From positions 32,612,001 to 32,676,000 of the forward strand of contig NC_059503.1 in assembly GCF_914767665.1 (NCBI RefSeq): a stretch of DNA of 64,000 nucleotides, written 5' to 3'. Below the pieces are notes generated by a model. That model made no database searches and was not told the DNA's origin. It saw nothing but the letters and a program-made list of their open reading frames with translations. Of the stretch, positions 22,401-33,850 are shown one piece after another. The first letter of the stretch is position 1, and every line of letters starts with the position of its first letter. The position numbers were made by a program, and so were the translations under genes. Origin of the DNA: Harmonia axyridis (taxonomy: Eukaryota; Arthropoda; Insecta; Coleoptera; Coccinellidae).

Positions 22401-24852
22401 CAGCCTCCTATGCGATATTACCATTAAGCGAATATTTCAAGTGAAAAATGTATTTTCAATCCTAATATATTTCTCGCGATATTTCTGTTCAAAAATGGAC
22501 ATTCCATTCTGAGATTTTCAGAGTACACCAAGAAGGAAATTAAGGTTCTGACATAAAATGATATATTTAATGAATGAAGAAATCGATTGAAATTAGCTGG
22601 AAATAAATCGAGCTATAATATAAAATTTACAGCGCTTTTCAATAAATTACATTTACTAAGCTCTTGTTCATGTGCTCAAACAACTATACCCACCTACTGT
22701 TAGAACAACACACTGAATATAATTATTTATTAAATTACAAATAGAGCATTCAAACTAATTATTACGTTATGCAAGTAAACAGAATAATAATTATCTGTCA
22801 ATATTTATGAATTCAGCTAGTACATATATAACTGAATCAGGCACCTCTTCTGATAAGAATTCAATTCAATAATTTATACGTATTCGTTAATCGGATATAA
22901 AATGTTTTTGTTTATTATTTTCAATAAAAAACCTTTGGACTCGGCCAACAAAAAAAAATTCTCGAAAAAATTCTAATGAAATTTTCATTCGGATTCAGGT
23001 AATAACGAAGGCTCGAACGGGGGTAATAACTCAGATAATAATGAGAGTAATAATGACCTCAGGTGCGAATCCTGCTGTTGTAATTGTTTCAATATTTTTT
23101 TCGTCGCGTGACGAGATATTTTGGGTTGAAAGAGGAGATAATAAACTATGCTGAAATTTGGGTGTAATTGTTGGAATTCCTAATTGAACTAATTTCTTAC
23201 TAATCAATTTGGTATTATCTCGGATATTATATTCACATGAGATCTCAAAACGCTATCGTTTATGGCTAATTTCATGAGCATCTTATCCAAGTTACACTGA
23301 TTTAATTATAATGAATCAACACATAAATTTTTTCATTGATTAGTGAATTAATTAGAATGTTTTCAACATAATACGAATTGATAAAAATTTGTTCAGATAA
23401 CATCCAAAAAAAAAAAATGTGTTGATTCATGATAAATTGATTTTTCCGAGGATTTTTCAATTCTAATATGTTATTGATTATTCCGAGGATTATTCAATTA
23501 TAAAATACAGGGGCAGATTCGACATGAGGCGACAAATGTTATTGGATCGATTAAAAAGATGGAATAAATCAAAAATATTATTTGAATAAATTTGAGAACC
23601 CTTCGTATAAATTAAAAACGAAGATCAAAACTTGTGTTGATAATATATTTTATTTTGTCTTTTTCTTTCGAGGGATTATTTTGAAAACTTGTTTTTTGAT
23701 GAATTGAATATTTCGAGTAAAAATGAAAAAAACTAACCTAACTAAGCACCGTTTCATAAACAAGAATACCTACTAACATTATGGAATGTCCGAATGGACC
23801 TCAGCTTATACCTGATGCTTTTGTACCTAGAAAACGGAAGTGCGGTGCTACCCAATGTTTGAAAATTATACCCAGCTGTTATTGTTGAAGAATTGAAAAG
23901 AAAGAGAAGTGAGAAAAAATCTTTACATTCTTTTGTTGATGCCAAACAACAGGACAAATATACACAACAGTCAGAAATACAAATCTCTGTAACTAGAGGA
24001 CGAAATTTGAGATGATCCTACAAAAAACCCGTAAATGGAATATCTATATATTCACATGAAGTTTTGCTTGAAACTACGATCCGATAATTTCGAAGTTTGG
24101 AATTAGGAGAATATAATCAATTTCTAATCAATTTCCCAGTTTTTAAGCATTATTTATAGGGAGCTGCAACATACACTGATATAATTCGAGATGAACATTG
24201 AAGTTCAAAATTTTTGGATTTTTTTTTCTCAATTCGGAGCCAATATCCACTAGTTTATAGCAAAATAGAGACCTAGCAGTTGAAGCCAATAGTGTATATT
24301 GATTTTGTCTATATCAACAACAAGAAGTTATAATAAATCAATCTAGAAGGCATCTTGGCAAAATTTCATTATATCGTAGTACGAAAGATAAATCTCAACG
24401 AAATCACATAAATTCCAATCCACGAACTTATTTTAGGACTCGTCTATCAAACTAGAACCAAACAACAAACCAGCTCAAAATAAAACCACTTCATTTCAAT
24501 CTACAACCTTCTTTTCCCCAGCACAGCACTAATGTCCGACGGAAGTAACTTGGTAGTCATTATTTTCGGACCACCTGGTACATCCAAGAATGCTCCGCAC
24601 GAATACAACGAACGCTATTTACCCAGCATTTCCCACAGCATTTCAACGTTCTCCCGTTACATTTCATTTTACTTCTGTCTACAAAACATCACCTGTTTAT
24701 ACACTACCCGGCTTCGAATACTTCAATATAACGAATTTTGTTTCATCCGGATCGAAGGACCAGTAGGAATATCGAAGAGAGATCATTGAATTTCGTAGAT
24801 TATACCTTTGAGGGTAACATGAACTTATTTCGTCCTGTTATCACTTCCACAG
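22401..24852. other. Unassigned AT-rich DNA
   Basis: No recognisable repeats or frames. An 85-codon plus frame (24532-24789) contains GPPGTSKN, which superficially recalls a P-loop but lacks the Gx4GK[ST] spacing and the rest of any NTPase. Confidence 0.35.
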
Positions 24853-25445
24853 GTAGAGCGAAGAAACAACAATTTGGATTCGACTAGTCGCTGAGCAATC
24901 TCGATGGTAAGTATGAAAAGAAAGAACGCTCAACCAGCAACAGTACAAGTTTATGTTACCGTTTCACGGGATGGGACATTCTGAACGCCGCGGCAGCTCA
25001 TCAGGTGTACTGACCTTGAGTGTCGAAGTTAAATGTATCCTTTGCGAAGAGATGCTATCCACAATGGCACTGAAAAACACACACTTTTCTTTCCAGTACA
25101 CAGCACAAAAGAGAAGAGCACTGGGGAGGAGAACTTGTGTCTGAAGCACACCGAGATTTCGTTCACAAAACGAGCAAATTCCACGCGCACCTGCTTTCGA
25201 ACTAAGTCGAGCTTCGGAGAGAGATACACTGAAAACTTCCAAACAACGCGTCGAACGGCAGCAGCGTAGTCGCTTCGATGGTCTGCTCTGCGACAGGACA
25301 GATCCGCTACTGGAGTCGAGTCCGGACGGTGTAGATACACTTTCATTCAAGGCATCATCTCGGCCGAGCAAGATACGAAGCCAACAACCAGTCGACGTTG
25401 CCAGCCGAGGTGGTTTTCCATTAAAAGCTCTCCAGTGGAATTCAG
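24853..25445 (+). other. Candidate noncoding leader exons in a GC-richer block
   Basis: Two splice-like signals lie on the plus strand. First, TTATCACTTCCACAG|GTAGAG at 24852 and CTCGATG|GTAAGTAT at 24906 would bound a 54-nt exon, but every frame in it contains a stop, so it could only be untranslated. Second, TGGAATTCAG|GTGAGAC at 25445 would end an exon lying in the most GC-rich part (about 25150-25445). The 177-codon minus-strand frame over this block has no recognisable domain and is more likely a product of GC content. A promoter and 5' leader of a plus-strand gene with a long first intron is one reading. It rests on splice motifs alone. Confidence 0.25.
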
Positions 25446-25959
25446 GTGAGACTTCGTCGAGGAGTTTCGTTCCAACGGAGGGATAACCTCTGGTCAACGG
25501 GTGTTCTGCCGTGATGATTTAATGGTCCTAGCATTCTTTGAGTTGGCTTTTACTGGCGAGACATTGTAAGGTGTTCGTTCGGGGGGGTTTCCTTCTTTTA
25601 CCCGTATCATTTTCCGGTAGAACTCTACAATTTTACTTTTTTTTTAGTTAGAGATACCGTATTTCACTAAGCTTTTTTAGTGTCTATTTTCATATCTGAT
25701 TCTGGGCTAATTTCTGTCAGACATCATCATACCTACTAAGCTTTTTGGACGCTTGTTTCAGGGCCAATTACAGAGCTGACAACATTGCATTTAGTTTTAG
25801 TTCATTAATATCTGACAGATTTATAAGTTATTCTGTATCACTATAATTTTAGAATCAACAAAACATGCATTTAAATTACAAAAAGCTATTATACAGGGTG
25901 TAAAAACGAAGATGACAGATCTTTAAAAAAAAAACCTTTGAACATACACCTGCAAACAA
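25446..25959. other. Unassigned DNA with an isolated element end
   Basis: TACAGGGTGTAAAAACGAAG at about 25893 is another CAGGGTG-type end lying just before the next repeat and may be its outer border. Nothing else seen. Confidence 0.4.
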
Positions 25960-26560
25960 TGTTTTTTCGAGATACAGGGTGTTTGAGATTGATTTTTTTT
26001 AGTTTTTTTTTTCTCATAACCCTTCCCTTCACAAGATATTCAGCTTAAATTTGGCATAGCTATTCCAATTTGAAGTTTCGATCATGTGATATGCTTATTT
26101 TGAATCCAATCTACAGGGTGTTATTTTTTCTGGAACAGTGTCCGCTTCTTTCCTCCACAACTTTTTTTTTTGGTGGTCTACTGGTAGTTTGAATGAATAT
26201 GAAAAGAAATTTTGGTGCAGTACTACACTTTTTGGTTTCTTGTAGTTTCTAATCGTATTTGCTACCGATTTCTAGAAAAAATTTCAAACAGTTCTGTAGT
26301 AATTCTCGAAAAAGTCCAAATAAGATCCAGTTAGTAGGCTGTGATGAATGAATTTATCGAAAGTTTTGATACTTATTTACCCAATTTGAAACGAACATTT
26401 CAAAAAAGATTCGATAAACTGGTATAATCATCACAAAATAGTAGGACTACACAAAAACCCTATGTATCTCGAAACTAAAGTGTTTGTGGGCTCATTCGAT
26501 TCTCTCATCATCCTTTGTACTTCCAATTCAGGAAGAGCCTGTATGTAATGTATACGATGT
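25960..26560 (-). repeat. Dispersed repeat with 'cgagatacagggtgttt' end (copy 2)
   Basis: Inverse copy of 14985-15572. Its own two ends are inverted relative to each other: TTTCGAGATACAGGGTGTTT at 25968 and AAACCCTATGTATCTCGAAA near 26470, which indicates a palindrome-ended element. Noncoding. Confidence 0.6.
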
Positions 26561-29500
26561 CTCATCTAATTTGAGTTATGCCACATCGAACGCATAAAAA
26601 ATAGAGTTATTCGACTTACATTTTGACGTTTAAAGGGGAAAAGTTAGGTTGAATTTTATGCTTATTCAAAAATAGACCGAAAGGCATTTTAAGCACTCCC
26701 TGTCAAGCTCAGATATGAATACCAAGAAGGCCTATAGCGTTACATAATTAGGAAATATCTCGGGAGATATCGAATCTGCCGTTCAGATATAAAATTTGCT
26801 TCTCGTCATTTTGTATTCGATTGGTGAGGGAAACTTCAAAAATCTCGCTATAACTTTGCATTGAAGAACATGTATGGATTACCCCTCAGAAATAAACCGT
26901 TTGAAAAAAAATTTTGAGCTCCCAGTAATTTTGTAATTTACTTTTTGGATTGAATAGGACCTAAAAAAATTGAATGAAGAGGATTTTCTTCTTTTCTGAA
27001 AACTACAAAAGCTATCCGCATGAAATTTTATGTAAAATAGCTTGCGATTCCACTTTGGTTCTTCTAGCTAGAGGAAGAAAAATCAATGAACCAATTCTGA
27101 AAAAATTCATAATTCCAAAAATTGACTTCTTAGAATAAAGAAATTCAGAGCAGTGTGTAGATACGATTGTACGTAACACGATATTCTCCAATATAGAGTC
27201 CTAACTTGAATGCATTCAATTGTTTCGAAGGTAGAATTTTTAAATAGTCCTAGATAAGAACATTATGGTCGCATTAGTGAAAGGTTAAGGTTAGGCCAAA
27301 TTTTATGAGGTCATTTTTCAATTAAAAAAACTGAGGAAAAAACATTATATCTATGCGATAGGTGAAAATAATAGACCAAACTGTAAAATTTGAAGTGTTT
27401 TCAATTTTAGGGTACAACCATCTCCTGAGACTAACTAGAATTGTTCAATGAAACCTAAAATGTATATTTTAATCCCTAGTTCTACTTTCTTTGAAGGCCA
27501 TCCAATAATAACCTTCAAAGAAAATGAATTCGCCTCTAGCGATATCAGGGGATTACGGTGATTGTTCAATAGTTTTGACCAGAAATTCATTCGCAATGAT
27601 AGCCTGAAGGCAGGACTCAACGATAAAAAGAATTAGGAGAAATCCCTTCGAGCTAGAATCATAAAAAAAAATGTATTCTATTATTTTGCCTCTGAATTGA
27701 ATAAACAGGATTTTCATAGTAGGGTTATGAATGCGGTGAAGCGATTGCTTGGAGACACATAAAAAAACTCTAAAATTCTAGTACGCAAGCAAAAAGATTT
27801 TTTCATTCGTTTATTATATTAAACAAATTACAAAACGTCCACTAAAATTTCAGGGGATGTTGAAAATTAAAGAATTCCAGTTATTATCTATCCCACCACA
27901 GTAATTTTTTTTTCAAAATATTAAAAGTTAATGCATGAACAGTAAGAAACGGTTGTTCTACCGCTTTGGTTCTACTCAGAATATGATCCATCAATTTTGT
28001 TGTCCAAAAATTGAGGAGAAGTCCCTTGAACATAAAATAAATGCTGTGATTTTGATTTGTTGATCTTTTCACTACAAATTGTTCCTCAAATTATTTTGAA
28101 TTGATGAAACGTTCGACAAATGTCCCCCTTGGACCAAACACTAAACAGAATTATTGTTATTGAGAACAGGGTCATTTTGTTCGAGGAGAAAATAATAAAA
28201 TTTTCACATAAAATTCGCACCATAAGATTGATAAAAGTGTGAATTAATAAATTATTCTACGTATAATAATCAACAGAAGAGGTTTAAATGAAATTCATCA
28301 ACAGTGTTTCCACGTGCATGGTTCAATGATAAGAATCTTTTGGATTTTTCTGTTGTTCTACAACTCTGATAAGCTCCCGATCTTCGAAAAAAAAGATTGT
28401 TCGCTGTGTAGTCTTTGTTTCTATGCCCCCGCAAACTTAAGCTTATCATTTGTGATTATTTACCCAACAGATGAATAGTTGGACCCTACCGCCGAGTATG
28501 AAAATTGGTCGATAAGTAAAAATGAAACAAAATTCATCTGACAGCATTTTGGATAATATTGATCAAATGAGCAATTGTAGCAGATAATTGTTACTCAAAT
28601 TAGACGTGTTAAAGAAACAATGAACAATATCGTTACCTTCTAATATTCTCTGTAGAATCCTCTCCTACCCTACATGACCAGTGATCACCACCCTTATACC
28701 CTCTAAGATGCAATTCTTGTCTCTATATTTTATATTTGTTTAAACTTTATATCTCGAATAACTTTCCTAGGAATTTTCTGTCATCTCATCTTGGAGATTG
28801 TGAATGAATTGGATGATTCGATCAAGGACAAAAAGCATATTTTCTTTTTTATGGAAAAAAAATACGAAACGTCACGACTCACGATTAAATGACCTGCAAT
28901 AATTATTATATTATTTATGTTCATTTCAGTTCGAATACAATTGTTAGACAGAGATTTTCATTGTGACGAATGATGATAACGTGGGTAGGAAATACCATTC
29001 TGATTTCATACTCTATTTGATTTACAGCTTATTTATGATGTTGTTTATTGATTATTTATAGGTAACAAGGACATATGTGGAAATAGCTTCTATCTAAATA
29101 TAGAATTGTACTTCTGATCAATCAGGAGAAACGGACTAATGATTCCAAATCAATGAACTCATTCCGAATAATTCAATTCGAAAAAAAACTCAACTTTTAC
29201 ACTCACAGTTCTTTTGAATTTGGCAATTTTTATTGGAGTCAAATGAATATGATGCTCCAATAAGGACAAATGAATTTTTTCAACTCAAGACTTCGGTTTA
29301 TTTGAAAATCAAAATGATGAGTGAATTGAATTGAGCATTTTTTATTGTGCTATCATATCATGACATTTTTATGGGGATTATTTTGCCCCTAAAGCTTGTG
29401 TCAGTATCTCAGTGAATGAATAAGATTAATTTTGGAATTAGGGTGGAATTGGGGATATTCGATACAATTCTCCGTGAGAGAAAGTTCCTTGTAGTATCAA

Positions 29501-30114
29501 CTAAAATTCTTCCTGAAATCCGAAACCACATATGGACCCCGGCAATGAAATGTCGAAACAAAAATCAATCACCCAACCCCCCGTAGGTACAGTCACTCAG
29601 TTCATGTCACCCTCACCAATATCACCAGCGTCCGGTAGTTATCCATTCACGTGAATCCTACGAAAAATCTTTACCTTTCTCACTATAGGTTCTCCAGGGC
29701 AGATTCATTTTGATTCTGGACGGAAATCGCTTAATAGATACTCTCAATTTTTGAAAAAGGCGTCGTATGGCAGTTGACTAAACTCACTGATTTAAAAAAA
29801 AAAATTGTTTAGCTTTTGGTAATATATAGTACTTTGAAAATTAAGAGGTTTTCCAGTTGCATCTTAATTCACTGATGAAAATTTTTTCATTATCATGGAA
29901 TTACTACACTATTTTAATCCAATTATCATTTATCGCTTAATTATTTGATAATATTTTCATTTAGTAATATCTGAATATACTAATTGAAATACACGAGAAT
30001 CGATTTTTTTATTCGAAAAAGATTGTAGGTTTTTTCACTAGAATATAAAAATGTTAAAATTCAACATTGAAATAATTGTGAAACGATCAATAGCGACGTC
30101 AGCTTTTAAGAATA
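26561..30114. other. Long unassigned stretch
   Basis: 3.5 kb without recognisable transposon ends, frames or internal repeats. Short minus-strand frames at 27435-27620 and 27884-28072 carry no motif I can name. 29500-29720 is less AT-rich. Consistent with intronic or intergenic single-copy DNA. Confidence 0.3.
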
Positions 30115-30249
30115 GGGGCAGCCAAGAAAGGGCAATATGTTTTCAAGAGGGGCCAAGATTTCAAGGTCTATCTAGTTTATGTTGAATACCTGTTGTATTT
30201 TTCTGCTCAAGCTATATTTCAGGAGGGGGAATCAAAAATTTAGAGCGGT
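30115..30249 (+). repeat. Dispersed repeat (copy 2)
   Basis: Same orientation as 18405-18560 and about the same extent. It is broken directly by a mariner fragment at its right side. Confidence 0.6.
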
Positions 30250-30455
30250 AAATTGGATCGATTCGTGAATAGTTTCAAAAGATGACCAGTTTTTTCAACG
30301 CGGGATTCGTACGCTGCCCGAAAGATGGGAGAAAGTAGTGGCCAGCGATGGACAATACTTTGATTCATAAATGTATTACCAATTTTTTACAATAAAGCCT
30401 CGAATTTTGGAAAAAAAAACGTCAGAAGCAAAGTTGTACGCCCATGTAGTAATAC
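30250..30455 (+). pseudogene. Mariner transposase C-terminus and 3' end, cecropia-like
   Basis: The frame reads NWIDS*IVSKDDQFFQRGIR, then TLPERWEKVVASDGQYFDS and a stop (TAA at about 30370). That is the terminal block of mariner transposases of the group with ...LPERWEKVVASDGQYF; one internal stop replaces a Trp. Downstream, GTCAGAAGCAAAGTTGTACG is the 3' inverted end; its complement appears at the 5' end of the mariner relics at 38.44 and 42.32 kb (TGTACAACTTTGCTTCTGCC). Everything before the last 40 residues, including the catalytic Asp triad, is missing. The piece is complementary to the N-terminal halves at 38 and 42 kb. Confidence 0.8.
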
Positions 30456-30583
30456 CATATCGCTTTCTTCGTTGGAAATATTTCCATTAATTGATATTCT
30501 GAATTTTCAAATCGAAATATACGAGAACGTATACACTTTTCTCTTGAAAAATTCTAAATAGATTGCTCGATAAATTGTAGATA

Positions 30584-31300
30584 CAGGGTGTTCTGATTTG
30601 TTTCCGACAAACTGAAATGGGTGATAGATCACATCATTTCAAGCAAAAAAGTTCTTATGAACATGGGTCCGGAAATGCTTCGTTTCCGAGATACAGGGTG
30701 TTAAAGTTGAAAAAATAATTCACGTTTTCTTTAATATCTTTCGACTGATTCCAAATAATTGCATGAAAGTTGGTACATAGGGTTTTTTGAGGTGAGAAAT
30801 TCTAATTTGTGGTCGATTTGGTGGTATTTTCTAGAGGGCGCCACTGGCAATCATTTCGTCCCCTTTAAACCGTTGCAACTTTTCTGTGCTACCCTGTACG
30901 TCATTCTGGACTAAAAAAAACATTCCCCTGACTTTTCTAGTTAAAAAAGGTATACCTCATTTAAGTTGCTAGGGGCAAACGTTTCAGAGAAAAACGCATT
31001 TAAAGCCAAATCCAAACAACAATTACATAGTATACCACTTCTACTTATTAGTGGGCAATAGAAAATCCGCATGCATTTCGCCTTAGAAATTTTCAAAATG
31101 AATTTAAATTGAATATTTGAATAGGAATAATTTCATGAAAGGATTTCGAAGCAGTCAAAACATATTAAAGAAAACGGGAATTATTTTTTCAACTTTAACA
31201 CCCTGTATCTCGGAAACGAAGCATTTCCGGACCCATGTTCATAGGAACTTTTTTGCTGTGATCTATCACCCATTGCAGTTTGTCGGAAACAAACACCCTG
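30584..31300. mobile_element. 717-bp TA-flanked palindromic element
   Basis: Arms of about 120 bp at each end are nearly identical in inverse: outer ends CAGGGTGTTctGaTTTGTTTCCGA and CAGGGTGTTTGTTTCCGA, then shared GGGTGATAGATCAC, CATGGGTCCGGAAATGCTTC and GAGATACAGGGTGTTAAAGT. TA flanks at 30582-30583 and 31301-31302. Each arm contains a second, inner ATACAGGGTG about 95 bp from the end, so the end motif is doubled. The centre is noncoding. Confidence 0.85.
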
Positions 31301-32019
31301 TATGTATTCTTTATCCGAATTTAAACATTTCGAAATTCATCATTGAAATAATTGCCATACCATTGAAAAACCTTTCAATTTTCAAAGTGATATAAAACAA
31401 AAAACAATGAATTTCCAAGTGAAAAAAATCAAAAAATGAAAATAAAAAAAATAAATAAAATAATAAGTAAAATAAAAAAAATAAAGCGATAAAGCGATTT
31501 CCGCACGAAATAAAAATGAATCTGCACTGAAAAACCTGGAGAAAAAGGTATTGTACACCCTTAACCCAAACTCGGATTATACGTAGACTCGGCAACAGCG
31601 CAATGGCAGTCACCAACCCCCAGAACACCAGAATTCGGCACGGTCGGATCTTGAACGGAGTAAATGACGTGTATAACACAATGCATGTTTCGTACCTCGT
31701 AGGTAATTCTCCGGTTTTTCTCTCGCGCGCCAGTCGACCTCTTTTGTGTCCTCCCGAACAGAGCCAGACATCTGTCCCTTCGCGACAATAAAAACAAGAG
31801 CAGAAAGCGAGGGGGTGTGAGGTTAGACCGACCTTGCCGTTGTGCTCCAGTCAGTGCTAATGTGACAGTTGCCGATATTGTTATTGGTTATTGCTTTTCA
31901 TTATTGAAGCTCGGACCCACGTCATATCGTTTGTTGAAGGTTTTTCATAAAGGGGAATTGAGGTTGACATTGTGTGGACGGATTTAATATTTTAGGAATA
32001 CGGGCTGCCGAGTATACGA
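31301..32019. other. Unassigned DNA with A-rich low-complexity and a GC-richer block
   Basis: 31400-31500 is an A-rich run of AAATAAA-type units, which opens a poly-aromatic minus frame (31311-31679) that is not a gene. 31560-31880 is more GC-rich and could be conserved noncoding DNA; frames there are short and unrecognised. Confidence 0.35.
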
Positions 32020-32400
32020 CATGATATCGTGTTTGTTTCATTATTTCTATACCCCTCGTGAAACATTATTTTCATGTGAACGGGTGCAGAAAGAATGCGA
32101 GCTTCTATCCCAATTTTCTCAAAATTATCAGTTATAATCTCACAAGAGCATAGACAATATTCGATTATACACCGATTCACGAATAACGTCGAGTAAAGAG
32201 GTTCGTATAATCGAAATATATTGTCTATGCTCGAGTGTTATTCGTTACGATTATATAACGAATAATTTCAATAACTATAACGCGCTGCATTTTGATAGTT
32301 CAATGACATTTCACTGAGCTTGACTTTTTTTTTTGGCGAACGTCCAAGAATGTTACCTACTATGGAAATGATCACAATATGGCAGGATGCGAAACATCAA
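32020..32400 (+). repeat. Dispersed repeat with conserved hairpin (copy 2)
   Basis: Counterpart of 1430-1760. The hairpin at 32146-32232 pairs GAGCATAGACAATATtCGAT with ATCGAAATATATTGTCTATG around a loop containing CACGAATAACGTCGAGTAAA. The repeat ends right where the Penelope-like tail starts, so it may belong to the same insertion or be its target. Confidence 0.65.
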
Positions 32401-32414
32401 CACGATTTGAAACA

Positions 32415-33310
32415 GAAAGGTTATCGGGTGTGTAGTCAAACTTGAACAATTTTAGCTCTTTATTGCTTCAGCCAAGCTTTCGGACAATAACTTGTCCTTC
32501 TTCAGGGCTACTGAAAATTACATAAAGTTGTAAAAAACACACAGAAATCAATACAGCAGAACTTACATCGAAGTGAGTCTTAAATGTTAAAATTATTACA
32601 ATGTTCATATATAATATATAACTTGCCAGGAATAACTATAATTTTCTTAATCTTAACAACAGAATCAAACTAGTCAAATCTTAAAAGACATATGAACGAA
32701 TAATGTCAAAGGTTAAAAACATAGAAAAAACACAAAGACAAGAGACACAGAGAGGAACGACAACAGAGGACGAGTGACGTCACTAAATGAGGAATCATAA
32801 GGCGTTTTAGGGTGAGAGAATCGTCTGTAATGCATAATCATCTACTTTGACTCATATTAATTAATTGAACGATGTTGCAATAAATGGAATTAATACCATT
32901 AAAATCTGAATAGATATTTAAATGTGTTTCATGGCTCATGATTTCAACCGCCTCCAAAAACTCTCGTTTATATTTATTTCGCTCAGATCTTAAGCACCTA
33001 GCCTCTGAGAACTCCATAGAATGTCCCGTTTCATATATATGTTTAGATAATCCGGTGGTTTGTCTCTCTTTTGTACAATCTCTAACATGTTCCTTTATTC
33101 TAGTATTCAAATTTCTGACAGTTTGGCCTATATATGGTCTATTACATTCCATGCAATCTATGGAGTAAATTATTCCAGACTTGTTGGATGTTGGTGTTTT
33201 GTCCTTCATTTTTGAAAATACAATTTTACCCAAAGTGCAAGACATGCGTGCAGCAATTATTAGATCTTGATTGTTTGGTACATGGTTTCTAAAAGTTCTT
33301 ATACTTCTTA
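32415..33310 (-). mobile_element. Penelope-like element, 3' part
   Basis: The minus-strand order is coding C-terminus (33310 to 32838) and then about 420 bp of 3' untranslated sequence ending with GAAAGCTTGGCTGAAGCAAT, AAAGAGC and a tail near 32415. The GAAAGCTTGGC-style terminus with a preceding 'ctgaagaaggacaagtta' is typical of insect Penelope-like retroelements. The reverse transcriptase domain is absent: homology stops near 33310. This 5' truncation is usual for target-primed insertions. Confidence 0.75.
32838..33310 (-). pseudogene. GIY-YIG endonuclease domain of a Penelope-like element
   Basis: The open 135-codon frame (32838-33245) continues upstream without ATG to about 33310. It shows the GIY-YIG layout: IIYSIDCMECNRPYIGQT near the N-terminus (Y...C..C...YIGQT, with the Cys pair typical of the Penelope version), an Arg-rich helix TRIKEHVRDC, then KHIYETGHSMEF and LRSERNKYKREFLEAVEIM, where the Glu of REFLEA sits at the usual metal-binding position. 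In Penelope-like elements this domain nicks the target to start reverse transcription. The domain looks intact, but without its reverse transcriptase the copy is a fossil. Its lack of stops suggests a fairly young insertion. Confidence 0.85.
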
Positions 33311-33505
33311 TACTCGTTCAAATTCGTAATCGTATCCTTGTTTCCATGAAACTTTGCAGTAATTCAGTCTTTTGAACATAAATTTCAATTCAAAACAGTC
33401 TGGTCTGCAACACTTCATGAAAATGTAACATTTTTATCATTGTTTTGGAACAACTGTCTTTAGGAAACGAAATAGCATGGTTGAATATGTCTTCTCCCGA
33501 TAGGT

Positions 33506-33530
33506 ACATATATATATATATATTATATAT
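33506..33530. repeat. (AT)n microsatellite
   Basis: A short run of AT dinucleotides with one interruption, lying between the Penelope-like fragment and the transposase relic. Confidence 0.8.
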
Positions 33531-33534
33531 TTGT

Positions 33535-33850
33535 TGGGTTTTCCAATGAGGGGTTTCATTTTGAATAACCCGCTATCTGGGCAGCTGTTCCCGTTGAAGC
33601 TGTCATATTTTGACATCTGACAAGTGAAAACTACGCCATTACTAAAAATGGAAAAATGCACGCTTCAAGAAGGCAATGAAATTGTTAGAAATCACTACAA
33701 AAACAATTAAAAAACTAAAGCACTTTTGGGTCGTCATGAAGCACCTTCTCAGCCGGCAATAGAGAACCCCTTGGAAAAATTTGAGTTGTTGGGACAAGTT
33801 GGTGATGTGAAGGATCGAAACCGATGACGAAGGTGCTATGCTTTACATAG
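33535..33850 (+). pseudogene. IS630/Tc1-mariner-type transposase relic, N-terminus
   Basis: Begins with the element end GGGTTTTCCAATGAGGGGTT, followed by CGCTATCTGGGCAG, then ATG at about 33649 and MEKCTLQEGNEIVRNHYKNN, a stop, and LLGRHEAPSQPAIENPLEKF and ELLGQVGDVK. This is the helix-turn-helix region of the DUF4817-like family (pattern IVK.YY.N... GRH..P....I...V.KFE..G.V.D.K). It ends near 33850 by truncation. Its 5' end and leader match the minus-strand relic at 2545-3417, so the two are the same family. Confidence 0.65.

Noticed and set aside
24532..24789. P-loop NTPase from GPPGTSKN
   Set aside because: The residue spacing is wrong for Walker A (no GK[ST] at the end), no Walker B, and the rest of the frame is AT-driven.
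24964..25497. 177-codon minus-strand gene
   Set aside because: No recognisable domain, Ser/Arg/Cys-rich composition typical of antisense reading of GC-richer DNA, and better splice-like signals on the opposite strand.
31311..31679. 122-codon membrane protein (F/L-rich frame)
   Set aside because: The hydrophobic run is the reverse reading of an A-rich low-complexity tract at 31400-31500.
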